Source of the DNA: Acidobacteriota bacterium
GTDB lineage: Bacteria > Acidobacteriota > Thermoanaerobaculia > UBA5066 > Gp7-AA6
Length of the DNA: 64,000 nt
Direction of reading: 5' to 3'
Assembly (NCBI GenBank): GCA_020199905.1
Contig: JAIVJS010000002.1
Location: 60,819 to 124,818 of the forward strand
A program made the position numbers and the translations under genes. Below, one piece after another: positions 24,476 to 33,874 of this stretch. A model generated the notes under the pieces. That model had not been told where the DNA came from and ran no database searches. It worked only from the letters and a program-made list of their open reading frames with translations. How positions within the stretch are numbered: the first letter of the stretch is position 1; every line of letters starts with the position of its first letter.

Positions 24476-27400
24476 CGGCTCCTCCTTTCGGGCAGAGGAC
24501 ACGCGGCGACGGACGAGTTGCCGGAGTTGACGACGTAAAGGATACGGGCTTTCCCGCTGATCGCGAGACCGGTCGGCCGCGAAAAGGCCTTTCCCGCGGG
24601 ATCGGCGACGATCTTCCGCAGAAGCTTTCCGTCCGGCGCGAACTCGAGGACCGCGTTGCCCGTCGGGTCGCTCGCGTAGACGTTCTCATCCTCCGAGACC
24701 GCCAGTTGAGGCTCCGCGCCGTCGCCCCATCCGGCGACGGGCCAGGCGCCGGTGGCCTTTCCGTCCGCGTCGATCGCCTGGATGCGCCGGTTCGCGGTGT
24801 CCGCGACGTAGACGCGTCCGGAAGGCGAGATCGCGATGCCGATGGGTCCGGAAAACTGCCCGGGGCCGGAGCCTTTCTGGCCGATCGGCCGGCCGCCGGT
24901 GAGATCCGGCTCGTACACCATCAGCCGGTGGTTCCCGGTGTCGGTCGTCCAGACCCGGCCGTCGGGCGCGACCGCGACGCCGCGCGGCCCGTAGAGCTCC
25001 GCGGCGGCGGCCTTCCACTTGCCCGCCAGGTCGAACCGCTCGATCCGGCCGTTCCACGTGTCGGCCACGTAGAGGTCGTCGCCTCGCGCGGCGACCGCGC
25101 AGAGCTCGCGGAATCCGTGCGGACCCACTCCGCGGCCGCCCCAGCCGCCGAGGAATCCGCCCTTTGCGTCGTAGATCCTCAGCCTCGAGTGGCCGAAGTC
25201 CGCGATCCAGACGCGCTCCCTGAAATCGACGGCGGCGCCGCGCGGCTCCTTCAACCGTTCCCACGGCGGTGATCCGTCCGCCGCCGCTTCCGCGATTTCA
25301 GGAGCCTCCTCCGGCTCGGTGTCGGGCGCCGCGCCGGCGGCGGGCTCCGCGGCCGGCGCGGGCAGTGCCTCGCGCTCGGGGGCGACGACATCCTGAGAGT
25401 CGCCGCCGACGACCCGGTACACGGCGGCTTCCGAATTCTCGTACGCGACCTGAAAGAGGTCCTTCGCCGTCCGGAACTTGGCGAGGCCGGCGGCGGGATA
25501 GGTCTTGCGCTCGAGCGAGCCCACGTAGACGTACCCGACGTGATAACGCCGCAGCAGCGCCTCGGCCGACGAGGCCTTCGGGCTCGAGTAGATTTCCGCG
25601 ACGGCGGCGCGCCGCTCTTCGACCCGGGCGGGCGGATTTCCGCGCTGCTGCACGTGGTAATCCCAGCCGAGAACGGTCGGCAGCCCGGTCAGCATCGAGA
25701 TGCGGCCGAACTCCTGGTACGAAGGCCCCTGCGCCTCGAGGACGACGGGAGTCCCGCGGAGCGTGCGGCGCAGCCACTCGATGGCGCGATATTCGCCGGG
25801 ATGCCACCGTTCGCGATAGGCGAGCCCGTCGAGCGTGGGGCCGGAGGCGCGCACGCCGTCCGGGAGCGAGGACCGGTTCGGGGCGAGGACACCGTAGGCG
25901 CCGGACGCGCTGGTGAAGAGCGCCGCCGCGAAGAGGAGCACGGCGATGGCCCGGATCGGGCGAGGCCACGACGAGAACGCTCCCGGCCGCCCCGCGGGAC
26001 CGAAGACGAGCACGGCGCACCCGACCGCGAAGAGGAGCCATGTCTCCAGGTACAGCTTGAAGTACGTGTTCATGCGGTCGTAGATGTAAAACCGCTGCGC
26101 GAAAAGAATCAGGAAGAAGGCGGTCGCGACGAACCCGCAGGCGAGGCGGTCCTCCGGAGCGCGGACGAAGAAGATCGCGGCGGACAGAAAAAGCAGGATG
26201 GCCGTGGCGCAGAAGGCGTCCGGCAGCCGGACGGCGAGAGCGGCGAGCAGGGCACCGGCCAGCAGAGCGGCCGTCCCGAGAGCACGCCGGCCGCGGCGCT
26301 GGCGATCCGGGCGCCTCAGCGCGGTGATGAGCCACCACGCGATCGCGAGAAAGATGAAGACCCCGAACACGGTCAGAATATCGATCCCGCGCGCCCCGGG
26401 TCCGTCGTTCCGGCCGTGGCCCGGAGCGCCTCCGCCGCGGACCCACAGCGGCAGGACGAGGAGCACGGCGGTTCCCGCCGAAACGAAGAAGATCAGAACG
26501 GCTCGGAGCGTCCCCGCGGCAGAAAGCCTTCCGCTCGAGAACGCGGCGGCCGCGGAGATCAGCACGAGAAGCCCTCCGAGCAGCGGCACATCCCAGGCGT
26601 TGGTCAGGGCCTGCGCCGAGACGGCCCCGCCCAGAGCCGCGGCCGAAATCAAGATCGGAAGAGGGCGGGCTCCGGGAACGGCCGCGCGGCGGAGGAGAGC
26701 GAGCGCGCAGGCGGCGACGACCAGGAAGAGCGGGATCGCGAAGACGTGGGCGTGGAGATCCGCGAAGGTCAGGCTCCAGAAAGGATATTCGTTGATCGTG
26801 TCGCGGATGACCCGTGAGGTCGCCCAGAAATAGTGCCAGTCGAGGTGGCGCGTCTCGTGCCGGGCCGGCTGATTGATGAGCCACTCGCGCAGGCCCGCGA
26901 GATTGCCGAGGATCGCCACGAATCCGGCCGCCACGACCCCGGACCGGCGAGTTCCCGTCCAGTTGCGGGCGAGCGAATACGCCCCCGAGACCGCCGCGCC
27001 GCCGAGGAGCCCGAACGCGAGATTGAACGTGAAGCGGGTGGACAGGCCGGTCAGCATCGTGAGGACGGCGACCATCTCGTGGCCGAACGTGTAGTAGCCG
27101 AGCGGCGCGCCGGCGAACCAGGGGTCTGAGGCGGGAAGCACGGGCGTCCGGACGAGGATGTTCAGGATCGAGAAGTCCATCGGCTTCTCGCCCCAGAAGA
27201 TCTCCGGGTTCATCGCGCGGAGGCCCGCGAAGAGGGCGAAGCCGGCGGCGAAGGCCGCCTCGGTCTCGACGAGCGACCGCCGATGGGTCCGCCAGAACGC
27301 GGCGATGACGCGGCCGCGGGCCGCCAGGGCGGCCGCGGAGAGAAGCGCCAGCACCCCGAGGCCTGCCAGTGCCGCCCCCCGGCCGTTTGCGAGCACGCGC

Positions 27401-29433
27401 GCCTGGACGAGAACGGTCAGCGCATAGGTCGCGACGGCGAGGGCGACGATCCTCGCGATTCCGGCGCCTTTGTCCGGAAGCGAGCCGAAGAGGACCGTCA
27501 CGAAGGGCAGCGCGAGAAATCCCACGAGCGCCGCCGCGAGGTAAAACAGGATGGCGGAGCTCCACGAGCCGCCTCCCGGTTCCGACGTCGCCGAAGCCCG
27601 CTCCGCTCCCGCCTGCCTCGGCGGAAGGAGCGATTCCGAGACGCGTCGGCTCCTCCGCGGCGCCTTCTCCCATTCCCAGATGGTCGGTGGAGTCGCGGGG
27701 ATCGCCGCGAGCAGGATGGCACGCGCGCGTCCTTCCGAGAACGCCGGGGTCTTCCGGAAGAGGAGAACTCGCGGATGATCGTAGACCGTGAACTGCTCCT
27801 CCGCGCGATCGTCCGGGAATCGCAGGGGCCCGAGAGAGGGATACGACGTGAAGTCCGCGGCGCGCTCGAAGCCGAGGCGGCCTTCGAACAGCGCGCGGTA
27901 GTACGCCGTCGTCATCGGAAACACGCTCGGAAGGCGGGTGATGTTGCCGTACACGCGGTTGCTCGTGATCGCCAGCCATTCGGCCTTCGCGAGCGTGGCG
28001 ACGACGGCCTCGACTTTCGCCGCGTTGTCCGGGCCCCACAGGTCCATCGCGGGACCCTCATACTGGTTCGCGGCGTATCCGGGCAGGGGGACCGGGAGGG
28101 CGTCGTCCCACGACTCCGAGGAGACGCGGGCCGGCGGAGGAACGTGCTCGTAGATCCACCGGGACGCCGCGACGCGCGTGTGCGGCCGGCGATAGATGGA
28201 AGAAAAGGCGATCCCCGCGAGGACCGTCCCCAGGACCACGACCGCCGGGAGGGCGCGAGCGAGCCGCGAGACGGCCGGACGCCTCGCGAGCCCGTAGAGA
28301 AACAGCGCCGTCACGACCGCGAAAACGGGATACGCCGGATAGAAATAGCGGATCGACTTCGAAAGCGTGAGCCCGTGGTACGCGCAGACGACGGCGGCGT
28401 AGAAGAGAAGCGGCAGCAGAGGCCGCCGCTCGCGCCGCCACGACGTCAGCAGGGCGGCGGTGAAGGCGGCGAGCGCCGCGATCCCGAAGAAGGGCCCGGC
28501 GCCCCAGAAGACAAAGTTTCGCAGAGGAAAGAGGACCGTGCGGCCGGCCCACTGCAGCGCGGGCGGAAAACCGGCGACGCTCTTCGACAGGGCCATCAAG
28601 GCCTGCATGTCTCGGATGTACCGGGGGTCGAGCCTCCAGCCCGAAAACACGTACGGGAGTCCCACCCGGATCGCCGCGTACGCCGCCGCGGCCGAGAGGA
28701 GGCTGCGGCTCGCGACGCGCGCGGCGGCGCGGGAAGCGTCCCGCCCGGCCGAGAAGGCCTCGACGAGAAGGGCGAGACCGACGGCGCCGAAGAGGGCGAG
28801 GGCGGTGATCTTGCAGGCCACCGCGAGGCCGAGCGCGGCGCCCGTCGCGGAGACGCCGCCCCACGAGGACTTTCCCTGCGCGATGCGGACGGAGCCCAGA
28901 AGAGTCGCCGCGACGAACGTCGTCAGAAAGCTGTCGACGGTCCAGTAGTGCGCGAGCTGGATCCCCAGCGGGCAGAAGGCGACGAGCGCCGAAGCGGCGA
29001 GCGCGGGCCGCCGTCCTCCGAAGCGGCGCGCGATGAGATAGGTCAGCCACACGGTCGCGAGGTCGAAGAGGGCGGAGAGCGCGCGGCCGACGAGGTACGC
29101 GCCGTCGTAGCCGGGCCGGTGCACCGCGTGCGCGACGGCTTTCGTCAGGAAGAGCGGAAGCGTGCCGTAGACGAAGGAGTCGTGCTTGCGGTTGTAGGGA
29201 TTCAGCGGCGAGGTCGCCGAGTCGAAGTAGTTGCGGATGCTCTTCGGGGCCTCCAGGTTCTCCTCGACCATGGAGATGTGGCGTTCGTCGGGATGAAGGT
29301 GGTGCGCGTCGTCCCATGCGAGGCCGACGAAGCGCAGGAGGGCGCCCGCCGCGAGGATGGCGAGAAAGATCGCGCGAGCCTGCCGCCGCTCACGCCCGGC
29401 GGGCGCGTGAATTTCCGCCTCCGTGGCCGTCAA
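24472..29433 (-). CDS. Triple fusion: GT39-type transferase, DUF2298 (YYY) membrane domain, NHL beta-propeller
   Basis: This is a 1653-residue protein. Residues ~1-600 are a GT-C glycosyltransferase with many helices (first-loop motif HHLHPDERHISMVEENL, and FRRPxxSxxxRxLP-like later loops). Residues ~620-1330 are a second multi-helix domain of DUF2298/Chlor_Arch_YYY type (NPEIFWGEKPMDFSILNI, LGYYTFGHEMVAVLT, DWHYFWATSRVIRDTINEYP, TFADLHAHVFAIPLFL, YDRMNTYFKLYLETW). Residues ~1388-1653 are six NHL blades (VWIADFGHSRLRIYD, LYVADTWNGRIERFD). The start is TTG, overlapping the FkbM stop as TTGA; a longer reading frame back to 30222 is the shadow of FkbM. Donor and acceptor are unknown; a surface glycosylation role is inference. 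Confidence 0.9.
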   Translation of the reverse strand: MTATEAEIHAPAGRERRQARAIFLAILAAGALLRFVGLAWDDAHHLHPDERHISMVEENLEAPKSIRNYFDSATSPLNPYNRKHDSFVYGTLPLFLTKAVAHAVHRPGYDGAYLVGRALSALFDLATVWLTYLIARRFGGRRPALAASALVAFCPLGIQLAHYWTVDSFLTTFVAATLLGSVRIAQGKSSWGGVSATGAALGLAVACKITALALFGAVGLALLVEAFSAGRDASRAAARVASRSLLSAAAAYAAIRVGLPYVFSGWRLDPRYIRDMQALMALSKSVAGFPPALQWAGRTVLFPLRNFVFWGAGPFFGIAALAAFTAALLTSWRRERRPLLPLLFYAAVVCAYHGLTLSKSIRYFYPAYPVFAVVTALFLYGLARRPAVSRLARALPAVVVLGTVLAGIAFSSIYRRPHTRVAASRWIYEHVPPPARVSSESWDDALPVPLPGYAANQYEGPAMDLWGPDNAAKVEAVVATLAKAEWLAITSNRVYGNITRLPSVFPMTTAYYRALFEGRLGFERAADFTSYPSLGPLRFPDDRAEEQFTVYDHPRVLLFRKTPAFSEGRARAILLAAIPATPPTIWEWEKAPRRSRRVSESLLPPRQAGAERASATSEPGGGSWSSAILFYLAAALVGFLALPFVTVLFGSLPDKGAGIARIVALAVATYALTVLVQARVLANGRGAALAGLGVLALLSAAALAARGRVIAAFWRTHRRSLVETEAAFAAGFALFAGLRAMNPEIFWGEKPMDFSILNILVRTPVLPASDPWFAGAPLGYYTFGHEMVAVLTMLTGLSTRFTFNLAFGLLGGAAVSGAYSLARNWTGTRRSGVVAAGFVAILGNLAGLREWLINQPARHETRHLDWHYFWATSRVIRDTINEYPFWSLTFADLHAHVFAIPLFLVVAACALALLRRAAVPGARPLPILISAAALGGAVSAQALTNAWDVPLLGGLLVLISAAAAFSSGRLSAAGTLRAVLIFFVSAGTAVLLVLPLWVRGGGAPGHGRNDGPGARGIDILTVFGVFIFLAIAWWLITALRRPDRQRRGRRALGTAALLAGALLAALAVRLPDAFCATAILLFLSAAIFFVRAPEDRLACGFVATAFFLILFAQRFYIYDRMNTYFKLYLETWLLFAVGCAVLVFGPAGRPGAFSSWPRPIRAIAVLLFAAALFTSASGAYGVLAPNRSSLPDGVRASGPTLDGLAYRERWHPGEYRAIEWLRRTLRGTPVVLEAQGPSYQEFGRISMLTGLPTVLGWDYHVQQRGNPPARVEERRAAVAEIYSSPKASSAEALLRRYHVGYVYVGSLERKTYPAAGLAKFRTAKDLFQVAYENSEAAVYRVVGGDSQDVVAPEREALPAPAAEPAAGAAPDTEPEEAPEIAEAAADGSPPWERLKEPRGAAVDFRERVWIADFGHSRLRIYDAKGGFLGGWGGRGVGPHGFRELCAVAARGDDLYVADTWNGRIERFDLAGKWKAAAAELYGPRGVAVAPDGRVWTTDTGNHRLMVYEPDLTGGRPIGQKGSGPGQFSGPIGIAISPSGRVYVADTANRRIQAIDADGKATGAWPVAGWGDGAEPQLAVSEDENVYASDPTGNAVLEFAPDGKLLRKIVADPAGKAFSRPTGLAISGKARILYVVNSGNSSVAACPLPERRSR

Positions 29434-30344
29434 GCTTCCAGGCGCCGGTTCGACGCGAAGAGAAACCCGAGGCTCGCGTGCGCGGGATTGGGGCGGGTCC
29501 GCACGCCGAATCCGCGCCTCTCGAGAAACGGGATGAGCTCCTCGTGCGAATGGGCGGCGATGCCGTCGTGGAACTCCATCGCGATGTGGCGCACGCGCGC
29601 CAGCGCCGCATCGCTCGCGCCGAACAGGATGTCGTACTCGCCACCCTCGCAGTCGATCTTCAGGAGGTCGCAGACACCCACGCCGGCCTGTTCGAAGGCG
29701 GCCTCGAGCGTGATGGAGGAGACGCGCAGCGCGGCTCCCGTCTCCGCCGTCTCGGCCTGCGCGGTGCGGTGCTGCCCCTCGAGGCCGGTCTTCGTGTAGA
29801 GGAGAAGCTCGCCCGCCTTCCCCGCGATCGCCACCGGAAAAGCCTTCACGTTCGAAAGCCCGTTCAACCGGAGGTTTTCTTCGAGGAGAGCGTAGGACTC
29901 GGGGAGGGGCTCGAAGGCGAACACGCGCGACCGCGGGCTGCGCCTGGCGACGCAGATGGCGAAGTCCCCGGATCCGGCGCCGATGTCGACGACCGTCCAG
30001 CCGTCCTCGACCTCGACCTCCCCGCGCTCGTAGTCGCGGTCGAGGCACGTCTCCTTGATGATCCAGACGTCCATGCGCCCGCGCACGCGGAAGCGGCTGC
30101 CGTCGTCGAGCACGATCGTCATGGGACGCTTCAGGGGAAGGCCCGCGAAGATTCCCAGAACGGCGGGCCAGCTGCGAATGCGCAGGAGAAGCGTCGGGAT
30201 GGAGGAGAGGTAATACCGCCACCTGGAAAATCGGAGCGCCCGTTCGCGCTCGGCCAGGGCGAGGGGCTGTGCGGAGGCGGTCAACGCGGGTCTCTCGGCG
30301 GTCGCGGTCCGGGCCTCTGGGTCATGTGCGGGAGGTGATCTCAT
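29430..30344 (-). CDS. FkbM family methyltransferase
   Basis: This 304-residue SAM-dependent enzyme has motif I as VVDIGAGSGDFAICVARR, the acidic end of strand 2 in FAFEPLPESYALLEENL, and the FkbM-specific LKIDCEGGEYDILFG. FkbM enzymes O-methylate sugars or other hydroxyls, often in surface polysaccharide clusters, which fits its neighbours. It overlaps the end of the GT4 gene by 23 bp. The ATG at 30344 has no clear ribosome binding site, so a later start such as a TTG ~60 bp inside is possible. The first ~60 residues are not conserved-looking. Confidence 0.9.
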   Translation of the reverse strand: MRSPPAHDPEARTATAERPALTASAQPLALAERERALRFSRWRYYLSSIPTLLLRIRSWPAVLGIFAGLPLKRPMTIVLDDGSRFRVRGRMDVWIIKETCLDRDYERGEVEVEDGWTVVDIGAGSGDFAICVARRSPRSRVFAFEPLPESYALLEENLRLNGLSNVKAFPVAIAGKAGELLLYTKTGLEGQHRTAQAETAETGAALRVSSITLEAAFEQAGVGVCDLLKIDCEGGEYDILFGASDAALARVRHIAMEFHDGIAAHSHEELIPFLERRGFGVRTRPNPAHASLGFLFASNRRLEA

Positions 30345-31521
30345 TGTAGCGGACCGGTCCCCGTTCGAGGGAGCGGTTCCGGGCGAGGCGATAGACGTTT
30401 TCGTACTCGGAGATCGTCCGCTCGAGGGAGAACCAGGCGTGCGCGGCCGGCGCGTTCCTCCGATACTCGGACGGGGACTCGAGCACGCGCAGAAGGGCGG
30501 CCGCGAGGGATGCGGGATCGCCGGGAATCGCGAGCTCCCCCATGCCGGTGCGGAGGACGGCCTGCCGCACGCCCGGCAGGTCCGAGGCGACGGCCGGAAC
30601 GCCGCGGAGCATGGCCTCCATCTGGACCATCCCGAACGACTCGGTGCTGTTCGTCGACGGGAGGGCGAGCACGTCCGCGAGGTCGAAGAGGCCGTCCATG
30701 TCCCCGGGCGCGACGAGGCCCGGCATGACGACGCCCGAGCTCCGGTCGCTCGCGAGCGCGGCGAGGCGGCGGCCGACGCTCTCTCCCGGCACGCGGTCCT
30801 TTTCGCCGGCGAGGAGCAGCTGTGCGGCGGGAAAGCGCCGCCGCACGGTCTCGAAGGCCTGGAGCAGGTCGAAGAGTCCCTTTTCCGCGGCGAACCTCCC
30901 GGCGAAGAGCACGACGGGAGCGCCGCCGACCTTCCAGCGCTCCCGGAGCTCCGCGGCCCCTGCGCCGGCCTGACCCGACCGCGGCTCCGGCGGGGGAGGC
31001 GCGATCTCGACGAAGCGGTCGAGCCTCGCCGCGATGGCCGGAATGCTCTCCGCGTAGTCGCGCGTCGAATGCACGATCGCGGCGGCCCGCGCGAGGGCGT
31101 AATTCTGCGAGACCCGCGCCGCGCTTTCGAGGAGCCGGCCGAGCGCCCCCGGCGGGAGCCGCAGGTCGCAGTGGTAGGTGACGACGAGCGCCACCCGCCG
31201 CCGGCGCGCGAGGCGCGCGAGCGGGATCGCCGCGGCGAGCGGGGAGTGGAGGTGAAGGACGTCGGCGCCCGCGAGCTCGCGCGCCACGGAGCGCGGAAGC
31301 GCGGGGGAGAGGAGCGCCTTGCCGGCCCGCAGGAGCACGGGCGCTCGCACGATCCTCAGGCCTCCGTCCTGTTCTTCGGCCGGAAGAAGCTTTTCATGGC
31401 GGTGCGTGACGACGGTCACCCCGTGGCCCCGCGCGGCGAGCCCGCGGGCCAGACGCTCGGCGTACACCGACAGGCCCGACACGTTCGGCCGGAAGTAATC
31501 GAGGGCCATGACGATCTTCAT
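30322..31521 (-). CDS. Family 4 glycosyltransferase (GT-B fold)
   Basis: This is a 399-residue retaining glycosyltransferase of the GT4 family. N-terminal domain: MKIVMALDYFRPNVSGLSVY and HSPLAAAIPLARLA. C-terminal donor domain: VVLFAGRFAAEKGLFDLLQA, the catalytic pair region STNSTESFGMVQMEAML, then GVPAVASDLPGV. The motif ESFGMVQMEAM contains the paired Glu (E-x7-E type) that contacts the nucleotide sugar. The ATG at 31521 overlaps the DUF2298 stop as ATGA. It should act in the cytoplasm, perhaps building a glycan that the membrane enzymes of this cluster process. Confidence 0.93.
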   Translation of the reverse strand: MKIVMALDYFRPNVSGLSVYAERLARGLAARGHGVTVVTHRHEKLLPAEEQDGGLRIVRAPVLLRAGKALLSPALPRSVARELAGADVLHLHSPLAAAIPLARLARRRRVALVVTYHCDLRLPPGALGRLLESAARVSQNYALARAAAIVHSTRDYAESIPAIAARLDRFVEIAPPPPEPRSGQAGAGAAELRERWKVGGAPVVLFAGRFAAEKGLFDLLQAFETVRRRFPAAQLLLAGEKDRVPGESVGRRLAALASDRSSGVVMPGLVAPGDMDGLFDLADVLALPSTNSTESFGMVQMEAMLRGVPAVASDLPGVRQAVLRTGMGELAIPGDPASLAAALLRVLESPSEYRRNAPAAHAWFSLERTISEYENVYRLARNRSLERGPVRYNEITSRT

Positions 31522-33674
31522 GGACCGGCGTGGACGGAGTAGACCGCGGTCGGGCCGCGCAGCTCCTGCGACAGGAACGGATAGGACGCGATGCGGTCCG
31601 CGGCGGGATACAGGCGCCGCTCGAGGTCGCCGAGGACGACGTGGGTGACCCTGTAGCGCTTGAGAAACGCGAGCGCGACTCTTTCGTCCCGGCCCTCGTA
31701 GAACGTTCGGATCAGCGACGCGCGGTCTCCCACCTGCTGGTCGTTGTTGCGCCAGAGGCCCTCGTGGTTGGCCCATCCCAGCACGGTCGGAATGCCCGTG
31801 TGGGAGGCGATCCGCGCGTACTCGCTGTAGGCGTCCCCGGTGGCCTCGAGCACGACGGCGTCGCGCTTTGCGTGGGACTCGAGCCACTGAACGGCGGCGG
31901 CGTCTCCGGGAGCGCGCTGGAAGAGGGACGGGAACGCGTCGAGAGTGAATCGGCCCGTGTGGTGCCGCCAGCGGGACAGGAGTGCGTCCGCGGGATAGAG
32001 GAGGGCGATCCCCGCGACCGCGGCCAGGGCGGCGCGCCGGACGGCGCGGAACCGTCCCTCCGACCGCCAGGCCTTTTCGGCGAGAACGGCGGCGGCGATC
32101 GCGATCAGCGGCCAGGCCTGGTGGTAGAACTTGAAGACGGTGTTCATCCGCTGGAGGTCCTCCCCGTAGGAGTCCCGGAAGTACACGAACTCGCATCCCG
32201 CCACCATGGCCAGGCCGAGCAGCAGGAGGCACCCCGTGTAGGCCGCGTCGAGGTCGCGCGAGTCCGCGCGGAGCGCCTTCCAGGCCAGGCCGCCGGCGAG
32301 AAGGACCAGCGGGATCAGGACGAGAAGGGCGGGCGCGCCCGTCGCCAGGGAAGCGGCCAGGGCGGCCGCGCCGGCGAGCGCGCGGCGCAGATCTCTTCGT
32401 CTTCGCGCCGCCTCGTCGGGAGGGTCCTCTCCGTCGGAAAAGCCGATGGCGGCGGCCGCCAGCAGAAGCCCCCAGAACAGGAGGAACTCGAGAAGCCCCG
32501 ATCGCATCGTGGCCTGTCCGAGCCCGCGCGAAGGGAGCGCATACGAGCTCGAATAGGGAAACCAGAGGACCAGGGAGAGAAACAGGATGCCGGCGCCCAG
32601 GATGGCGCCCCACGCGAGATCGGCGGCGGAAGGGCGGCGGCGCTCTCCCGGAACGGTTCGAAGCACGCAGACACCCACGAGCAGGATCGCGAGCGCGGGC
32701 AGCGTCCAGTTGTTCGCGGAACGGGCGGTGCCCGCGAGAAACGCCAGGAGCACGAAAGGCCAGGCGCGGGAGATCCGGCCGCGCCAGCCCGGGTCGGTCC
32801 CCGCCGGACGCCGCGGCAGCTCGAGCACGCGGTGGGCCGCGGCGAACGCCGCGAGGAAGAAGGGAAACGCGAGCAGGTGCGGATGGAGGTCCGCCTGGAA
32901 GAACGTGAAGAAGGGAAATTCGTTGATGGTGTTTCCCTTCCCGATCACCCGGGAGGCGTGCCAGTAGTCGAATCCCTTCCCGAGCGGCGCCTTCCATGCG
33001 TCGAACGCACCCGCCAGGTCCGCTGCGAAAACGGTCCCGATCCCCGCCCAGAGCCCGGCGCGGAACCGGCCCGCGGAAAGCCGGAAGCCGAGGCACGCCG
33101 CGGCGGCGAAGGAGTAGCCGGCGAACGTCGCGATGGAGAGGTTGTAGGACACCGTCGTCATGACTCCCGAGATCCGGGCGAGGGACGCGGCGAGCAGGTA
33201 CCCCCAGTAGTAGTAGTTGATGGTGCCGCCCGCCATCCATGGGTCGGGCGGGGGCATCGCGGTGTTGCGGGCGAGGCCGCTCAGGAACGCGAGGTCCATG
33301 AACTTTTCCTGTCCGACGATCTCGGGCAGGCAGGCGCGGATGAGGAGGAAAACCGCCGCGGGCACCCAGAAGAAGAGCGCGCCGCGCGTTTCCTCCCGGC
33401 CCCAGAAGGAGGTCCGCTCCCTGGGCGCGCCGGCCTTCGACGTCAACCAGGAGAGGACCGCGAGAAGACCCGCCGCGGCGAGGAGGCCCCGGCGGTCGAA
33501 CGGGATCCTCGGGAGGAGCGCGAGCGCCCAGGCCCCCCACGCGGTCAAGGCGAGGCCCGCCGGCCGCGACAGCAGCGCGGCGTCCCGCCGGTTCCCGAAG
33601 GCGGCGCGCAGCAGGGGCAGGACGGCGAGCCCGAGGAGCTCGACGGTGGCCCCCCACCGGACAATTTCGAGCAT
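31518..33674 (-). CDS. DUF2298 (Chlor_Arch_YYY) membrane protein
   Basis: This 718-residue protein has about 14 hydrophobic segments and the family's diagnostic patterns: GQEKFMDLAFLSGLARN, DPWMAGGTINYYYWGYLL (the YYY motif), DYWHASRVIGKGNTINEFPF, FQADLHPHLLAFPF, and LQRMNTVFKFYHQAW. This family co-occurs with Agl23-type proteins in Chloroflexi and archaea; biochemical activity is unknown. It is homologous to the middle domain of the triple fusion, 4 kb downstream. It is the first gene of the minus-strand cluster, and a TACACT sits 7 nt before its ATG. Confidence 0.9.
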   Translation of the reverse strand: MLEIVRWGATVELLGLAVLPLLRAAFGNRRDAALLSRPAGLALTAWGAWALALLPRIPFDRRGLLAAAGLLAVLSWLTSKAGAPRERTSFWGREETRGALFFWVPAAVFLLIRACLPEIVGQEKFMDLAFLSGLARNTAMPPPDPWMAGGTINYYYWGYLLAASLARISGVMTTVSYNLSIATFAGYSFAAAACLGFRLSAGRFRAGLWAGIGTVFAADLAGAFDAWKAPLGKGFDYWHASRVIGKGNTINEFPFFTFFQADLHPHLLAFPFFLAAFAAAHRVLELPRRPAGTDPGWRGRISRAWPFVLLAFLAGTARSANNWTLPALAILLVGVCVLRTVPGERRRPSAADLAWGAILGAGILFLSLVLWFPYSSSYALPSRGLGQATMRSGLLEFLLFWGLLLAAAAIGFSDGEDPPDEAARRRRDLRRALAGAAALAASLATGAPALLVLIPLVLLAGGLAWKALRADSRDLDAAYTGCLLLLGLAMVAGCEFVYFRDSYGEDLQRMNTVFKFYHQAWPLIAIAAAVLAEKAWRSEGRFRAVRRAALAAVAGIALLYPADALLSRWRHHTGRFTLDAFPSLFQRAPGDAAAVQWLESHAKRDAVVLEATGDAYSEYARIASHTGIPTVLGWANHEGLWRNNDQQVGDRASLIRTFYEGRDERVALAFLKRYRVTHVVLGDLERRLYPAADRIASYPFLSQELRGPTAVYSVHAGP

Positions 33675-33681
33675 TTACTTG

Positions 33682-33687
33682 AGTGTA
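33682..33687 (-). promoter_or_regulatory. Possible leaderless-type -10 (TACACT) for the GT-C/NHL cluster
   Basis: Minus-strand TACACT ends 7 nt before the DUF2298 ATG, with no Shine-Dalgarno sequence. If used, it would drive the cluster from a leaderless start. Confidence 0.35.
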
Positions 33688-33797
33688 ACCGGTGGAAAGA
33701 GTGCGCGGGGCCCTGGGCGCTGAGCGGGAGGCGCTGGGCGGACGCCCGGACGGAGGCCTGAGAAAGGGCCTCGGGTTGGGTGCCCGGGGATGCATCG

Positions 33798-33836
33798 GCG
33801 CCCGGCGCCCTCGCGAAGCGAGCGCCCGGCGCCTGT
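33798..33836. other. GC-rich inverted repeat in the divergent spacer
   Basis: CTCGC-GAA-GCGAG forms a short perfect stem and loop, flanked by GGCGCCCGGCGCC and GCCCGGCGCC that can extend it imperfectly. It lies between the minus-strand cluster and the ligD genes. A similar CCCGGCGCCCGGCGCC block precedes the DUF72 gene near 5920. Confidence 0.4.
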
Positions 33837-33874
33837 CCCCTCAAAAGGCAAGACCATTGCACGGGGAGGCCGCC

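Noticed and set aside
27283..29799. Plus-strand open frame of 838 codons within the triple fusion
   Set aside because: No family motif and Arg-rich; the minus-strand frame has clear GT39 and DUF2298 motifs.
29434..30222. Upstream extension of the triple fusion
   Set aside because: This part overlaps FkbM on the same strand in another frame and reads as Arg-rich nonsense; the TTG overlapping the FkbM stop fits the first real residues.
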